A DNA stretch of 64,000 nt from Rufibacter psychrotolerans. Its GTDB lineage: Bacteria; Bacteroidota; Bacteroidia; Cytophagales; Hymenobacteraceae. A program made the position numbers and the translations under genes. Every line of letters starts with the position of its first letter. Position 1 is the first letter of the stretch. The stretch lies in NCBI RefSeq assembly GCF_016924645.1, contig NZ_JAFFJV010000005.1, forward strand, positions 1 through 64,000, written 5' to 3'. Below, one piece after another: positions 1-7,254 of the stretch. The notes below the pieces were generated by a model. That model saw nothing but the letters and a program-made list of their open reading frames with translations, ran no database searches and was not told where the DNA came from.

Positions 1-72
1 CCCCGCCCCAACCACTGCCAACAAACTCAAAAACCACTCACCCCGGCCGATCTGCTTTAATCCAGTTGCCTA

Positions 73-237
73 TTCTACCATTGTTGGTGTTTCACTGCTG
101 TAGGTGTTCCGTCCTATCATCCTACCCTAATTCCTATAACACCGTGGTTCTACCATTGTTGGTGTTCCTTCGTTTTCAGTGTTCCATCCCTTCCTCCTAC
201 CCTAATACTGTATAAACTGTAAACCGTTGTTGGTGTT
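73..237. repeat. 75-bp imperfect tandem repeat (two copies plus a partial third)
   Basis: The 19-mer TTCTACCATTGTTGGTGTT occurs at 73-91 and again at 148-166. A degenerate third copy (TTGTTGGTGTT) lies at 227-237. A second shared block (TGTTCC..CCTACCCTAAT) follows each copy with about the same 75-base spacing. No ORF spans it convincingly, and bases 1-72 show no recognisable feature. It may be the edge of a longer array left of the window. Confidence 0.7.
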
Positions 238-249
238 ATCACCAACAAC
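226..249. repeat. 10-bp perfect hairpin at the end of the tandem repeat
   Basis: GTTGTTGGTG (226-235), loop TTAT, then CACCAACAAC (240-249). The left arm is the conserved core of the adjacent tandem repeat. There is no T-tract, so a terminator role is not supported. Bases 250-403 hold nothing I can name. Confidence 0.6.
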
Positions 250-403
250 CAACATGCGGTCATCAGCGCAAGGACCGCCTCCTCCTACAAGTAACTGTCT
301 TTTGAATAACGATAGAGCCAAGGCCTTAAATGGCTCCGCCGCACAGAACAAAGCTGTATTCCATCTCCAGAAGCCTAAACAATTCATTCCCACTAAAACA
401 AAA

Positions 404-447
404 AAGCGTTTAGGGGCTGTTTTCTGTAAAACAGCCCCTAAACGCTT
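404..447 (-). terminator. Intrinsic terminator after the acyltransferase gene
   Basis: A perfect 20-bp stem (404-423 with 428-447) with loop CTGT. On the minus strand it is followed by a T-rich run (complement of 391-403). It lies 20 bases past the stop of the leftward gene. The core TTTAGGGGCTGTTTT is the motif shared with many intergenic hairpins in this window. Confidence 0.85.
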
Positions 448-467
448 GAAAATGGTTTCATGGAAAC

Positions 468-1016
468 TTACCTAACCCCCTGGCTCGGGAATTTAGGCGT
501 AACGGTGCGGTAAAACGCCAGGATCTTCTGCATGTCGGCGTCAAAGTCACCGGTGGGGTAAATAGTGGGGCCAATGCCCGCTTCTTTTTTGGCGTAGTCC
601 AGGTAACCCAACAAGATGGGCACCCCGGCGCCAACGGCGGTGTGGTAGAAGCCCTTTTTCCAGCGGGGCTGGTACTTGCGGGTGCCCTCGGGGGTTACCA
701 GCATCACCATCTCCTCATGCGTCTTGAAGATGTCAATCATGGCGGCCACCAGGTTGTTGTTCTTCTTGCGGTCTACCGGCACGGCCCCCATGGACCTCAG
801 CAGCGCGCCCATGGGGAAGAAAAACGCCTCTTTCTTGATGGTCAGCTTCACGGGCACATCCATGAGGTAGAACGCGGCCCGGGCAAACACAAAGTCCCAG
901 TTGCTGGTGTGCGGCGCGGCTACCATAATGGCCTGCTTGATGTCCGGTGGCATAGATCCGTTCAGTTTCCAGCCAAATACCTTGAAAATAACTTTTGCGA
1001 GTGCCTTCCCAAACAT
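468..1016 (-). CDS. 1-acyl-sn-glycerol-3-phosphate acyltransferase family protein (PlsC-like)
   Basis: A 182-residue protein of the PlsC/LPLAT fold, which transfers acyl chains to lysophospholipids or related acceptors at the inner membrane. The HX4D catalytic motif is seen as HTSNWD (His36, Asp41). The PEGTR acceptor-binding motif is at about 109-113. It is shorter than canonical PlsC (about 240) and has no clear N-terminal membrane anchor, matching the short 'acyltransferase' group of Bacteroidota. The gene is followed by a strong hairpin terminator. The acceptor substrate cannot be told from sequence. Confidence 0.85.
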   Translation of the reverse strand: MFGKALAKVIFKVFGWKLNGSMPPDIKQAIMVAAPHTSNWDFVFARAAFYLMDVPVKLTIKKEAFFFPMGALLRSMGAVPVDRKKNNNLVAAMIDIFKTHEEMVMLVTPEGTRKYQPRWKKGFYHTAVGAGVPILLGYLDYAKKEAGIGPTIYPTGDFDADMQKILAFYRTVTPKFPSQGVR

Positions 1017-1089
1017 AGTGTTGCGTTAGATCAGACCACAATAATACGAAAAAAACCAGCGTTTCTGCTGGTTTCTATCTGGGTCAGGC

Positions 1090-1707
1090 TTACGGGGTGA
1101 GTTTAAACTTGCGTTCTCTGAACAGGTACACCTGCAAGCCCACGTTGAGGGTGGGCCCAAACTCGGTCACCTTTCGGTTACCTTCGGTCACGCGTTTCTC
1201 CTGGTAGTAGGAAAAGAGCAGGGCCGGCTCAACGGCAACCTTGGGGTTGATGAAAATGGCGTACCCCACGCCGCCCCTAAACTCGGCAAGGTCGGTTTTG
1301 GAAATGTTGGGGCGTTTGTTCACCCCCACGGCGGCACTGGCCTCGCCAAAGAACCCGTTGTTTAGATAATACCGCGCGAAGGGCCCTACCAGCACATTCG
1401 TGGCCTGGGTAGGCACCTGGTTGTCCATAGATTCCTTATAGTAGTAGATGGCGCCCCGCACCCCAAGCGCAAAATCGTGCAGGACAAAGTAGCCTAGTTT
1501 GGCGTCCAGGTCAAACTGCGTCCGGTGGCCCGAGACTGGTTCATTGGGGCCGGTAATGTCTATCTGGCGGTAAGAGCCGCTCACGCTTCCGCCCACCATG
1601 AGGGTGCGCTGAATGATTTTGGCCGGTATAAGGGTGCTTCTGTTTTCCTGGGCCCTCACGGGCAAAAAGCCAAGCAGAAAGACGGCTACGTAAAGAAATT
1701 TGCCCAT
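1090..1707 (-). CDS. Outer-membrane beta-barrel protein with signal peptide
   Basis: A 205-residue protein with a Sec signal peptide (hydrophobic stretch 4-17, likely cleavage after the Ala in VRAQ). The rest alternates aromatic and small residues in beta-strand style, with several YY/YF pairs and a terminal strand ending in VGLQVYLF. This fits the small OmpW/porin-like outer-membrane barrel class (PF13568 type). It resembles generic Bacteroidota 'outer membrane beta-barrel protein' entries. No ligand or transport role can be assigned. An imperfect hairpin region separates it from the acyltransferase gene. Confidence 0.7.
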   Translation of the reverse strand: MGKFLYVAVFLLGFLPVRAQENRSTLIPAKIIQRTLMVGGSVSGSYRQIDITGPNEPVSGHRTQFDLDAKLGYFVLHDFALGVRGAIYYYKESMDNQVPTQATNVLVGPFARYYLNNGFFGEASAAVGVNKRPNISKTDLAEFRGGVGYAIFINPKVAVEPALLFSYYQEKRVTEGNRKVTEFGPTLNVGLQVYLFRERKFKLTP

Positions 1708-1817
1708 ACAAGACTGGTTAGGAGGAAGGAGCTTTCCTTTGCCTTATACGAAACTAATTTACTCAAAGACAGGAAGATTCTGCCTTCTTAATAGGATAAT
1801 TTATATACGTTAACTAG

Positions 1818-2585
1818 TTAGCTAACGCTCTGGAGCAGCGCCCTGAGCTGGGGTTCTAGCGTAAGCGTGTACTCATACCCGATGGCGTAAATTTCCCGGG
1901 CCCTTTTCAGGTCATAGATGTGGTAGTCCCGGAGCTTGGGCGGCTCAATGAACAGGTCGCACAGGCTGGCGCGGGGTTGTACGTTGGCGTGCAGGGCCAG
2001 ATGGAAAATCCGTTCCGTCACGTTCCGGATGCTGGAGATCTCGGCCTTGTAGTTGGTGGGGTTGGCGTGCACCCCAATGATCTTGTCGCATTCGCCGGTG
2101 AGGCACTCCACGGGTAAGTTGTTGATGATGCCGCCATCTACCAGCAGCCGCTTCTCCCGCTGCACGGGCTTGTAGAGAATGGGCACCGCCGAGGAGGCTT
2201 TCAGGGCTTCAATGAGCGAGCCCTGGGTGAAATACACGGTGCTGCCCTCTACCAGGTCCACGGCCGAGATGATCAGTTTAATGGGCAGTTCCTCAAACGT
2301 AGTCTCATGCAAATGCTCCTCAAAGATCTTGTGCAAGGCCTGGGTGTGCAGGAGCCCGCGGTTGAGGGCAGGTTTGAACAGTTTAGGAAGGGGCAGGTCA
2401 CACACCAAGCGCAGGATTTCTTCCGGCGCGAAGCCGGCCGCGTACAGGGCCCCGGCAATGGCCCCGGAACTTACCCCCGAAATGGCATGGATGGGCACGT
2501 TGAGTTCCTGCAGGGCCTGGAGCACCCCCAGGTGCACCACCCCGCGGGCGGCTCCCCCAGACAGGCAAAGTCCCAGTGCAGGCAT
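1818..2585 (-). CDS. Patatin-like phospholipase
   Basis: A 255-residue patatin domain protein, predicted to be a serine acyl hydrolase on phospholipids or other lipids. The oxyanion-hole motif GGAARG is at 10-15, the nucleophile motif GVSSG at 37-41 (Ser39), and the dyad aspartate in DGG at about 150-152, in the usual order. It has no signal peptide and is therefore probably cytosolic, like bacterial RssA-type proteins. Its start lies 3 bases after the stop of the upstream MBL-fold gene, so the two are very likely co-transcribed. Confidence 0.9.
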   Translation of the reverse strand: MPALGLCLSGGAARGVVHLGVLQALQELNVPIHAISGVSSGAIAGALYAAGFAPEEILRLVCDLPLPKLFKPALNRGLLHTQALHKIFEEHLHETTFEELPIKLIISAVDLVEGSTVYFTQGSLIEALKASSAVPILYKPVQREKRLLVDGGIINNLPVECLTGECDKIIGVHANPTNYKAEISSIRNVTERIFHLALHANVQPRASLCDLFIEPPKLRDYHIYDLKRAREIYAIGYEYTLTLEPQLRALLQSVS

Positions 2586-2588
2586 GGC

Positions 2589-3437
2589 TTACAGGGCTGC
2601 GAAAGGAAAAACCTGGTCAACGCGCACCCCTTTTTCGGTGTGCTTCACGGTGCAGCACTCGTGTTGGGCATCGTGTTCAAAGAACAACACCCACTGCTCC
2701 TCGGCCGCCCGGTTCAGGAAAGCTTCCTTCTCCTGCAGCGTGAGCAAGGGGCGGGTGTCATAGCCCATCACGTACGGCAGCGGCAGGTGCCCTACCGAGG
2801 GAAGCAAATCGGCCATGAAGCAGAGGGTGTGGCCTTTGTACTGCAGGCGGGGCACCATCATTTTATCGGTGTGGCCGTCTACGTAGGTCACGTCAAAGCC
2901 GGGCAGGAACTGCTCCTGCCCTACCGGCAGGAACTCCAGCTGGCCGCTTTCCTGCAGGGGCAGGATGTTCTCCTTCAGGAAGCTCGCCTTTTCGCGCGGA
3001 TTGGGTTGGGTGGCCCATTGCCAGTGGTCCTGGTTGCTCCAGTAGCGGGCCCGGGGGAACACGGTTTCCAGGGAAGTGCCGTCTTGCCCGTAGCGCACCG
3101 AGCCGCCGCAATGGTCAAAGTGCAGGTGGGTCAGGAAAACATCGGTGATGTCTGAGAACCCGAAACCGGCTTTACGCAGGGACTTCTCCAGTGAGTCATC
3201 GCCGTGCAGGTAATAGTGGCTGAAGAACCTGGCGTCCTGCTTGTCGCCTATGCCGTTGTCAATTAACACCAGCCGGTCCTGGGTTTGCACCAAAAGGCAG
3301 CGCATGGCCCAGGTGCAGAGGTTGTTCTCATCTGCGGGGTTAGTGCGCTGCCAGAGGGACTTGGGCACCACGCCAAACATGGCGCCTCCGTCTAACTTAA
3401 AATTTCCGGTATTGATGGGGTATAAGGTCAACGACAT
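2589..3437 (-). CDS. MBL-fold metallo-hydrolase
   Basis: A 282-residue metallo-beta-lactamase-fold protein. The metal-binding motif HLHFDH is at 104-109 (His104, His106, Asp108, His109). A further metal His is probably in VDGHTDKM at about 170-180, and a late His is in the EHDAQHE segment. There is no signal peptide. The substrate is unknown; candidates are lactonase or thioester hydrolase types. It is the first gene of a two-gene unit with the patatin gene and lies 47 bases downstream of accA on the same strand. Confidence 0.85.
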   Translation of the reverse strand: MSLTLYPINTGNFKLDGGAMFGVVPKSLWQRTNPADENNLCTWAMRCLLVQTQDRLVLIDNGIGDKQDARFFSHYYLHGDDSLEKSLRKAGFGFSDITDVFLTHLHFDHCGGSVRYGQDGTSLETVFPRARYWSNQDHWQWATQPNPREKASFLKENILPLQESGQLEFLPVGQEQFLPGFDVTYVDGHTDKMMVPRLQYKGHTLCFMADLLPSVGHLPLPYVMGYDTRPLLTLQEKEAFLNRAAEEQWVLFFEHDAQHECCTVKHTEKGVRVDQVFPFAAL

Positions 3438-3484
3438 AGAAGAGCTTTTGTGCCTGATTTCCTGAAAAGCGCCCTAAAACGGAC

Positions 3485-4432
3485 TTACTCGGCGACCACG
3501 CCCATCTGCCCGAACTTCTCAATGCGCTGCATGATACGTTCTTCGGCGGGGATGGCTTCCAGTTCCTCCAGGGTGGAAAGGATCTTTTTCTTGAGCGTCC
3601 TGATCATCTTCTCGGGGTTCACGTGCGCGCCGCCCAGCGGTTCTTTGATGATGCCGTCTACCAGTTTATTGCCCAGCATGTCTTTGGCTGTGAGTTTGAG
3701 GGCCTCGGCCGCCTGTTCTTTGTAGTTCCAGCTGCGCCATAAGATAGAAGAGCACGACTCCGGCGAGATCACCGAGTACCAGGTGTTCTCCAGCATGTAC
3801 ACGCGGTCGCCAATGCCAATACCCAGGGCTCCGCCCGATGCGCCCTCTCCTATAACAATACAGATTACGGGTACTTTGAGCATGAACATTTCTTTGAGGT
3901 TGCGGGCAATGGCTTCGCCCTGTCCGCGCTCCTCGGCCTCCAGGCCCGGGAAAGCACCCGGCGTATCTATGAGGGTAACAATGGGCTTGTTGAATTTCTC
4001 GGCCAGTTTCATGAGGCGCAGGGCCTTGCGGTATCCTTCGGGGTTGGCCATCCCGAAGTTGCGGTACTGGCGCTCTTTGGTGTTGCGGCCCTTCTGCTGG
4101 CCTATGAACATGACGGTTCTGCCGTCAATCTCGCCAAAACCGCCCACCATGGCTTTGTCGTCGCGCACGTTGCGGTCGCCGTGCAACTCTATAAAGGAAG
4201 AAGACAGGCCATTGATGTAGTCAAGGGTATAGGGTCTTTCTACGTGGCGGGAAAGCTGCACCCGCTGCCAGCGGGTAAGATTCGCATAGGTCTCTTTCTT
4301 AAGCGTCTTAATTTTATCCTCCAATGCCTGTACTGCCTCGCTCACGTCTACCTGGCTTTCGGCGGCCAGTTTCTTCATCTCGGCTAGTTTCCCCTCAAGG
4401 GAAGCAATGGGTTGTTCAAAATCTAATAGCAT
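3485..4432 (-). CDS. accA: Acetyl-CoA carboxylase carboxyltransferase subunit alpha
   Basis: A 315-residue AccA of normal family length (about 315-320). With AccD it moves the carboxyl group from biotin to acetyl-CoA to give malonyl-CoA for fatty-acid synthesis. It shows the N-terminal coiled-coil start ([14 protein letters not shown]), the DTPGAFPG segment, the [12 protein letters not shown] oxyanion region and the [10 protein letters not shown] segment. The start at 4432 is the usual AccA N-terminus and lies about 35 bases below a TACCTTTG promoter element. accD is not in the window. Confidence 0.97.
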   Translation of the reverse strand: MLLDFEQPIASLEGKLAEMKKLAAESQVDVSEAVQALEDKIKTLKKETYANLTRWQRVQLSRHVERPYTLDYINGLSSSFIELHGDRNVRDDKAMVGGFGEIDGRTVMFIGQQKGRNTKERQYRNFGMANPEGYRKALRLMKLAEKFNKPIVTLIDTPGAFPGLEAEERGQGEAIARNLKEMFMLKVPVICIVIGEGASGGALGIGIGDRVYMLENTWYSVISPESCSSILWRSWNYKEQAAEALKLTAKDMLGNKLVDGIIKEPLGGAHVNPEKMIRTLKKKILSTLEELEAIPAEERIMQRIEKFGQMGVVAE

Positions 4433-4466
4433 ATGATGCCCCTTACGTTTAGCTAAAGTGTGACTA

Positions 4467-4474
4467 CAAAGGTA
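4467..4474 (-). promoter_or_regulatory. Bacteroidota -7 promoter element for accA
   Basis: Reading leftward the sequence is TACCTTTG, a full match to the Bacteroidota -7 consensus TAnnTTTG, 34 bases before the accA start codon. No convincing -33 TTG partner was found at the normal spacing. Confidence 0.55.
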
Positions 4475-4597
4475 AACGAAACTTGCAAAGTTTAGTAGCA
4501 GGACTTTTTTCTAGTTTTAAGTGAAAATTTTTGGGTTGACTATGAACGGGTTACCCCTACTGGCATATATAAATTTGGCTATTTTTAGGCTTGGGCC

Positions 4598-4628
4598 TTG
4601 TGCGGTAAAAATCTACCCCCCATATTTG
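4598..4628 (+). promoter_or_regulatory. Promoter of the first tRNA-Asp gene
   Basis: TTG at 4598-4600, 20-base spacer, then CATATTTG at 4621-4628 (one base off TAnnTTTG). Exactly the same TTG-N20-CATATTTG arrangement precedes the second copy, although the DNA upstream of the -7 box is otherwise different. That supports it as a working promoter. Confidence 0.6.
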
Positions 4629-4676
4629 CATCATCAAAACGGGACAGCAGGTCCTGAGGTGATAAAAACACAAGTT

Positions 4677-4750
4677 GGTCCGGTAGTTCAGTTGGTTAGA
4701 ATGCCGCCCTGTCACGGCGGAGGTCGCGGGTTCGAGTCCCGTCCGGACCG
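4677..4750 (+). tRNA. tRNA-Asp (GTC), copy 1
   Basis: A 74-base cloverleaf with acceptor arm GGTCCGG/CCGGACC and discriminator G. The anticodon stem-loop is CCGCC-CTGTCAC-GGCGG with anticodon GTC, and the T-arm is GCGGG-TTCGAGT-CCCGT. CCA is not encoded. It reads aspartate codons GAC and GAT. Confidence 0.97.
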
Positions 4751-4754
4751 CAAA

Positions 4755-4782
4755 AGCCCCTCAGAGATGAGGGGCTTTTTTT
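4755..4782 (+). terminator. Intrinsic terminator of tRNA-Asp copy 1
   Basis: The 8-bp stem AGCCCCTC/GAGGGGCT with loop AGAGAT is followed by seven T residues, 5 bases after the tRNA. Confidence 0.92.
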
Positions 4783-4920
4783 GTGCCCTTTGCAGTAGGC
4801 CCGCCAGTTAAGCGCGTTTGGTTCGGGAAAGCGTTTTCACCCTTTTTCGCCCAAAACAGGCCAGAAACAGAGCCTTAAGGCCCAGGTCAGAAAAAAAAGA
4901 GGTTTTCTTGAGAAGGAAAG

Positions 4921-4951
4921 TTGCATCTTAAAATTTAACGCTACATATTTG
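4921..4951 (+). promoter_or_regulatory. Promoter of the second tRNA-Asp gene
   Basis: TTG at 4921-4923, 20-base spacer, CATATTTG at 4944-4951. The TTG is outside the duplicated block, so this copy obtained or evolved its own -33 element at the same spacing as copy 1. Confidence 0.6.
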
Positions 4952-4999
4952 CACCATCAAAACGGGACAGCAGGTCCTGAGGTGATAAAAACACAAGTT

Positions 5000-5073
5000 G
5001 GTCCGGTAGTTCAGTTGGTTAGAATGCCGCCCTGTCACGGCGGAGGTCGCGGGTTCGAGTCCCGTCCGGACCG
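5000..5073 (+). tRNA. tRNA-Asp (GTC), copy 2
   Basis: Identical in all 74 bases to the tRNA at 4677-4750. It has the same anticodon GTC and the same leader and terminator, so the two genes are separate transcription units encoding the same tRNA. Confidence 0.97.
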
Positions 5074-5077
5074 CAAA

Positions 5078-5105
5078 AGCCCCTCAGAGATGAGGGGCTT
5101 TTTTT
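5078..5105 (+). terminator. Intrinsic terminator of tRNA-Asp copy 2
   Basis: The same AGCCCCTC/GAGGGGCT stem and seven-T tail as after copy 1. Confidence 0.92.
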
Positions 5106-5407
5106 GTGCCCTACTTTTAGCTGGCCCTGCCCCGCTTGCCCACCTTTGGTCAGTAGGCTCGCCCCTCATCAGTAAATCGCTTTGGGGCTAAAATCGTAAA
5201 AACAGGCCCAAAACGGGCGTACGCAGGCTGTGCGGCACTTTCCACCTACTGCTTCCTCGCCAGCAATGCCTTTTGGGAAAAGATAACCTGTTTGCCCTCT
5301 TCAGCCAGGTAAGAGAAGTGGGCTTTTTTTGCAATATTTACCAAAATCTGCCGGACCTGCCTTTAAGGCTGCCCGCCGATACACCCCATGAGCCCCACCG
5401 TTTACCT

Positions 5408-5950
5408 ATGCATGGTTTTATTTTATTAGAGTTTGAGAAGTTTGTCATTAAAGAGCACGGCTTTGCCACCTGGAATACTATCTCTAAAAAGGCCAACGCC
5501 GAGAGCCTATCCATTGATGCTACCCAGATTTACCCCGATTCCATTGTATTCACGCTGGTGGGGGAAGCCATCAAGGAGCTGGACGTAGAACCCGGGGCTT
5601 TTCTGGAAAGGTTTGGCTATGCCTTGGTGCCCAATCTGCTCAAGGTGTACAAGGCCTACATTGACCCCACCTGGAAAACCATTGACCTGCTGGAGCACAC
5701 AGAGAACACCATGCACCATGCCGTCAGGACCAACAACCCCGACGTAACCCCTCCTATTCTGGAGATTAAAAGAAAAGGCCCCAGATCCATCCACATTCAC
5801 TATAGGTCCAAAAGGAACATCCCGCAGTTGGGCGTAGGGGTCATCAAGGGAATTGCTGATCATTACGGGGAACTCCACAAGTTGCACGTCCACCTCACAA
5901 ACACTGAGGAAGAAGGTGTGTACCTTATTGACGTTGCCCTGGTGTCCTAA
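5408..5950 (+). CDS. Stand-alone H-NOX (haem NO/O2-binding) domain protein
   Basis: A 180-residue single-domain protein of the H-NOX family, which binds haem and senses NO (or O2). The start at 5408 gives the typical N-terminus MHGFILLEFEKF; reading further upstream adds 45 residues unlike the family. The haem-propionate motif YxSxR is present as YRSKR (Tyr132, Ser134, Arg136). His103 in TMHHAV, 11 residues before the PP pair, aligns with the proximal haem ligand. The first neighbours downstream are an XRE regulator and a small ORF; no kinase, cyclase or methyl-accepting domain, the usual H-NOX partners, is encoded nearby. It is therefore an orphan sensor here. Confidence 0.88.
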   Translation: MHGFILLEFEKFVIKEHGFATWNTISKKANAESLSIDATQIYPDSIVFTLVGEAIKELDVEPGAFLERFGYALVPNLLKVYKAYIDPTWKTIDLLEHTENTMHHAVRTNNPDVTPPILEIKRKGPRSIHIHYRSKRNIPQLGVGVIKGIADHYGELHKLHVHLTNTEEEGVYLIDVALVS

Positions 5951-6048
5951 ACCGGAAAGCCCACCTTTTAGAAGCCCCCTTTACCAAGATACCTCTGCAA
6001 TAGAATAATTTGATTAAGGGCTAACAACCAGCCTTTGATGTTCGCTCT

Positions 6049-6104
6049 GAAGCCTTGCCGCAAGCACCTCTTACTGGAGACTTGCGGCGAGGCTTCTTTC
6101 TTTT
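6049..6104 (+). terminator. Terminator after the H-NOX gene
   Basis: The arm GAAGCCTTGCCGCAAG pairs with CTTGCGGCGAGGCTTC through a single T-G wobble. TTTCTTTT follows. It lies about 100 bases after the H-NOX stop. Confidence 0.85.
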
Positions 6105-6167
6105 ATGCAACATGCACCAGTGTTATTTGAAACTACTTTCAAATGACACTACCTTTGATATTGCAAT

Positions 6168-6608
6168 TTAAGGCTGATCAAAGCTCTCAAATGTACCGTC
6201 TGAATACAACAGCATTAGCCTGACCACTTTTCTTTCCTGGCCATACTTGCTTGGAATCGGCGGGGTAGAAGGGTGCAGCTGCGTTGGTACTTTTCCATCC
6301 TCATCAGCGCGGCTACTCACATTAGCATCAGAAGACTCGCCATGAACCTGCTTCAACACCGGGTCAGAGTGGCTTGTTTCTTCTCCCAATTGCATTAGCA
6401 TACTTCCTTGGCCCAGAAGCAACCAGGCCGGGGAAATCTCTTTGAACCGGAGAAGAACTTTCTGCACCACTTCCAGGCTGGCCTTGTTTCGTGCAGACAA
6501 AATATGGCTCATCACGGCTCTGGCAACCCCAATCTCATCGGCGAAAGCGGCGGGCCCTAGGGTGCTCCAGTGGAGTATTTCTGTAATTCTGGGGAGTAAC
6601 TCAGACAC
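6168..6608 (-). CDS. XRE-family helix-turn-helix transcriptional regulator
   Basis: A 146-residue protein. Residues 5-60 fit a Cro/C1-type HTH (FADEIGVARAVMSHILSARNKASLEVVQKVL), followed by the phrase SPAWLLLGQGSM typical of Bacteroidota XRE regulators. The rest (about 75-146) is low-complexity and hydrophilic with no clear domain. It is convergent with the H-NOX gene. Upstream is a roughly 190-base AT-rich region ending at a long palindrome. Its target is unknown. Confidence 0.8.
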   Translation of the reverse strand: MSELLPRITEILHWSTLGPAAFADEIGVARAVMSHILSARNKASLEVVQKVLLRFKEISPAWLLLGQGSMLMQLGEETSHSDPVLKQVHGESSDANVSSRADEDGKVPTQLHPSTPPIPSKYGQERKVVRLMLLYSDGTFESFDQP

Positions 6609-6799
6609 AATTAGGTAGTTGTTTTCTGTTCAAAACCATCAAACCGGAGCAACAATGCCCTTTAGAGTTTACCGCTAGGTTGGGGATAAATCACCCGCCC
6701 AACTGTAAGCCTCACTTAAAGCAACTTCCACAACAGATTCAAAATTAATATAATAAGTGCAGATCCAAGGTTTTATTCCGCATTCGTTCTGCTGCTCAC

Positions 6800-6860
6800 C
6801 AACAAAGATAAACCCTGTTTACATTTGTATAACAAATGTAAACAGGGTTTATCTTTGTTG
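6800..6860. repeat. 29-bp perfect palindrome with 3-base loop
   Basis: The arm 6800-6828 (CAACAAAGATAAACCCTGTT...) is the exact reverse complement of 6832-6860, with loop ATA. It begins 3 bases after the stop of the small leftward ORF and lies about 190 bases above the XRE start. It could be a terminator of the small ORF or an operator-like cruciform. There is no long T-run. Confidence 0.8.
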
Positions 6861-6862
6861 CC

Positions 6863-7033
6863 TCACTCCTTTTCCACCTTTACAAAGCGGCCTACTTGTC
6901 TTCCCCAAGAATCAGCAAACTTGAGCGCTCTATCCATTAAGCTCCTGCCATAATGGCAACATACCTTCCACTCGATGCGATTCCCTTCTGAGCGGTGGAT
7001 GTAAAGGGTATTCAGGCAGCTAAAAGTTCTCAT
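6863..7033 (-). CDS. Hypothetical small protein (56 aa)
   Basis: The frame begins at ATG 7033 behind a purine-rich GGGAGAAAGCAGG that could serve as a ribosome site, and ends 3 bases before the 29-bp palindrome. The product is basic, with two Cys in VCCHYG and a helix-prone C-terminus (RALKFADSW). I do not recognise a family. A longer start at 7075 is possible. It could equally be non-coding; the palindrome immediately after the stop and the ribosome-site-like sequence are the main arguments for a gene. Confidence 0.35.
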   Translation of the reverse strand: MRTFSCLNTLYIHRSEGNRIEWKVCCHYGRSLMDRALKFADSWGRQVGRFVKVEKE

Positions 7034-7254
7034 CCTGCTTTCTCCCTTACCGGACCTGAATGTTCTTCCCGGCACTTGGGTAAGCTCATCCTGCGGTGGG
7101 TGCCTGCCACCAGGCCGTTCCCTGCCTTGTACAAAACGAAGCCGAGCCTCAACCTTTTAACTTGCCCAAAAAGAGAATCCTCCGCCCCTGCTAAAAAGTT
7201 GAGCAAAGACGGAGGATGAACTCTTATGGAAGTAAGCAGGGACTTACACTTCTA

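Larger units (their letters stand above)
4621..4789 (+). repeat. tRNA-Asp duplication, copy A (169 bp)
   Basis: This segment is repeated at 4944-5112 with one difference (T at 4631, C at 4954). The repeat unit starts at the -7 promoter box, covers the 5' leader and the tRNA, and ends just past the terminator. Confidence 0.95.
4944..5112 (+). repeat. tRNA-Asp duplication, copy B (169 bp)
   Basis: 168 of 169 positions are identical to 4621-4789. The 154 bases between the copies (4790-4943) hold remnants of the intergenic hairpin motif but no gene. Confidence 0.95.

Noticed and set aside
202..475. Two small frames on opposite strands across the repeat and hairpin at 200-475.
   Set aside because: They run through palindromes, have no ribosome site and overlap the terminator of the acyltransferase gene.
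4621..5112. The duplicated tRNA-Asp as phage or integrative-element attachment sites.
   Set aside because: The two copies are only 323 bases apart with no integrase, and each copy is a full gene with promoter and terminator.
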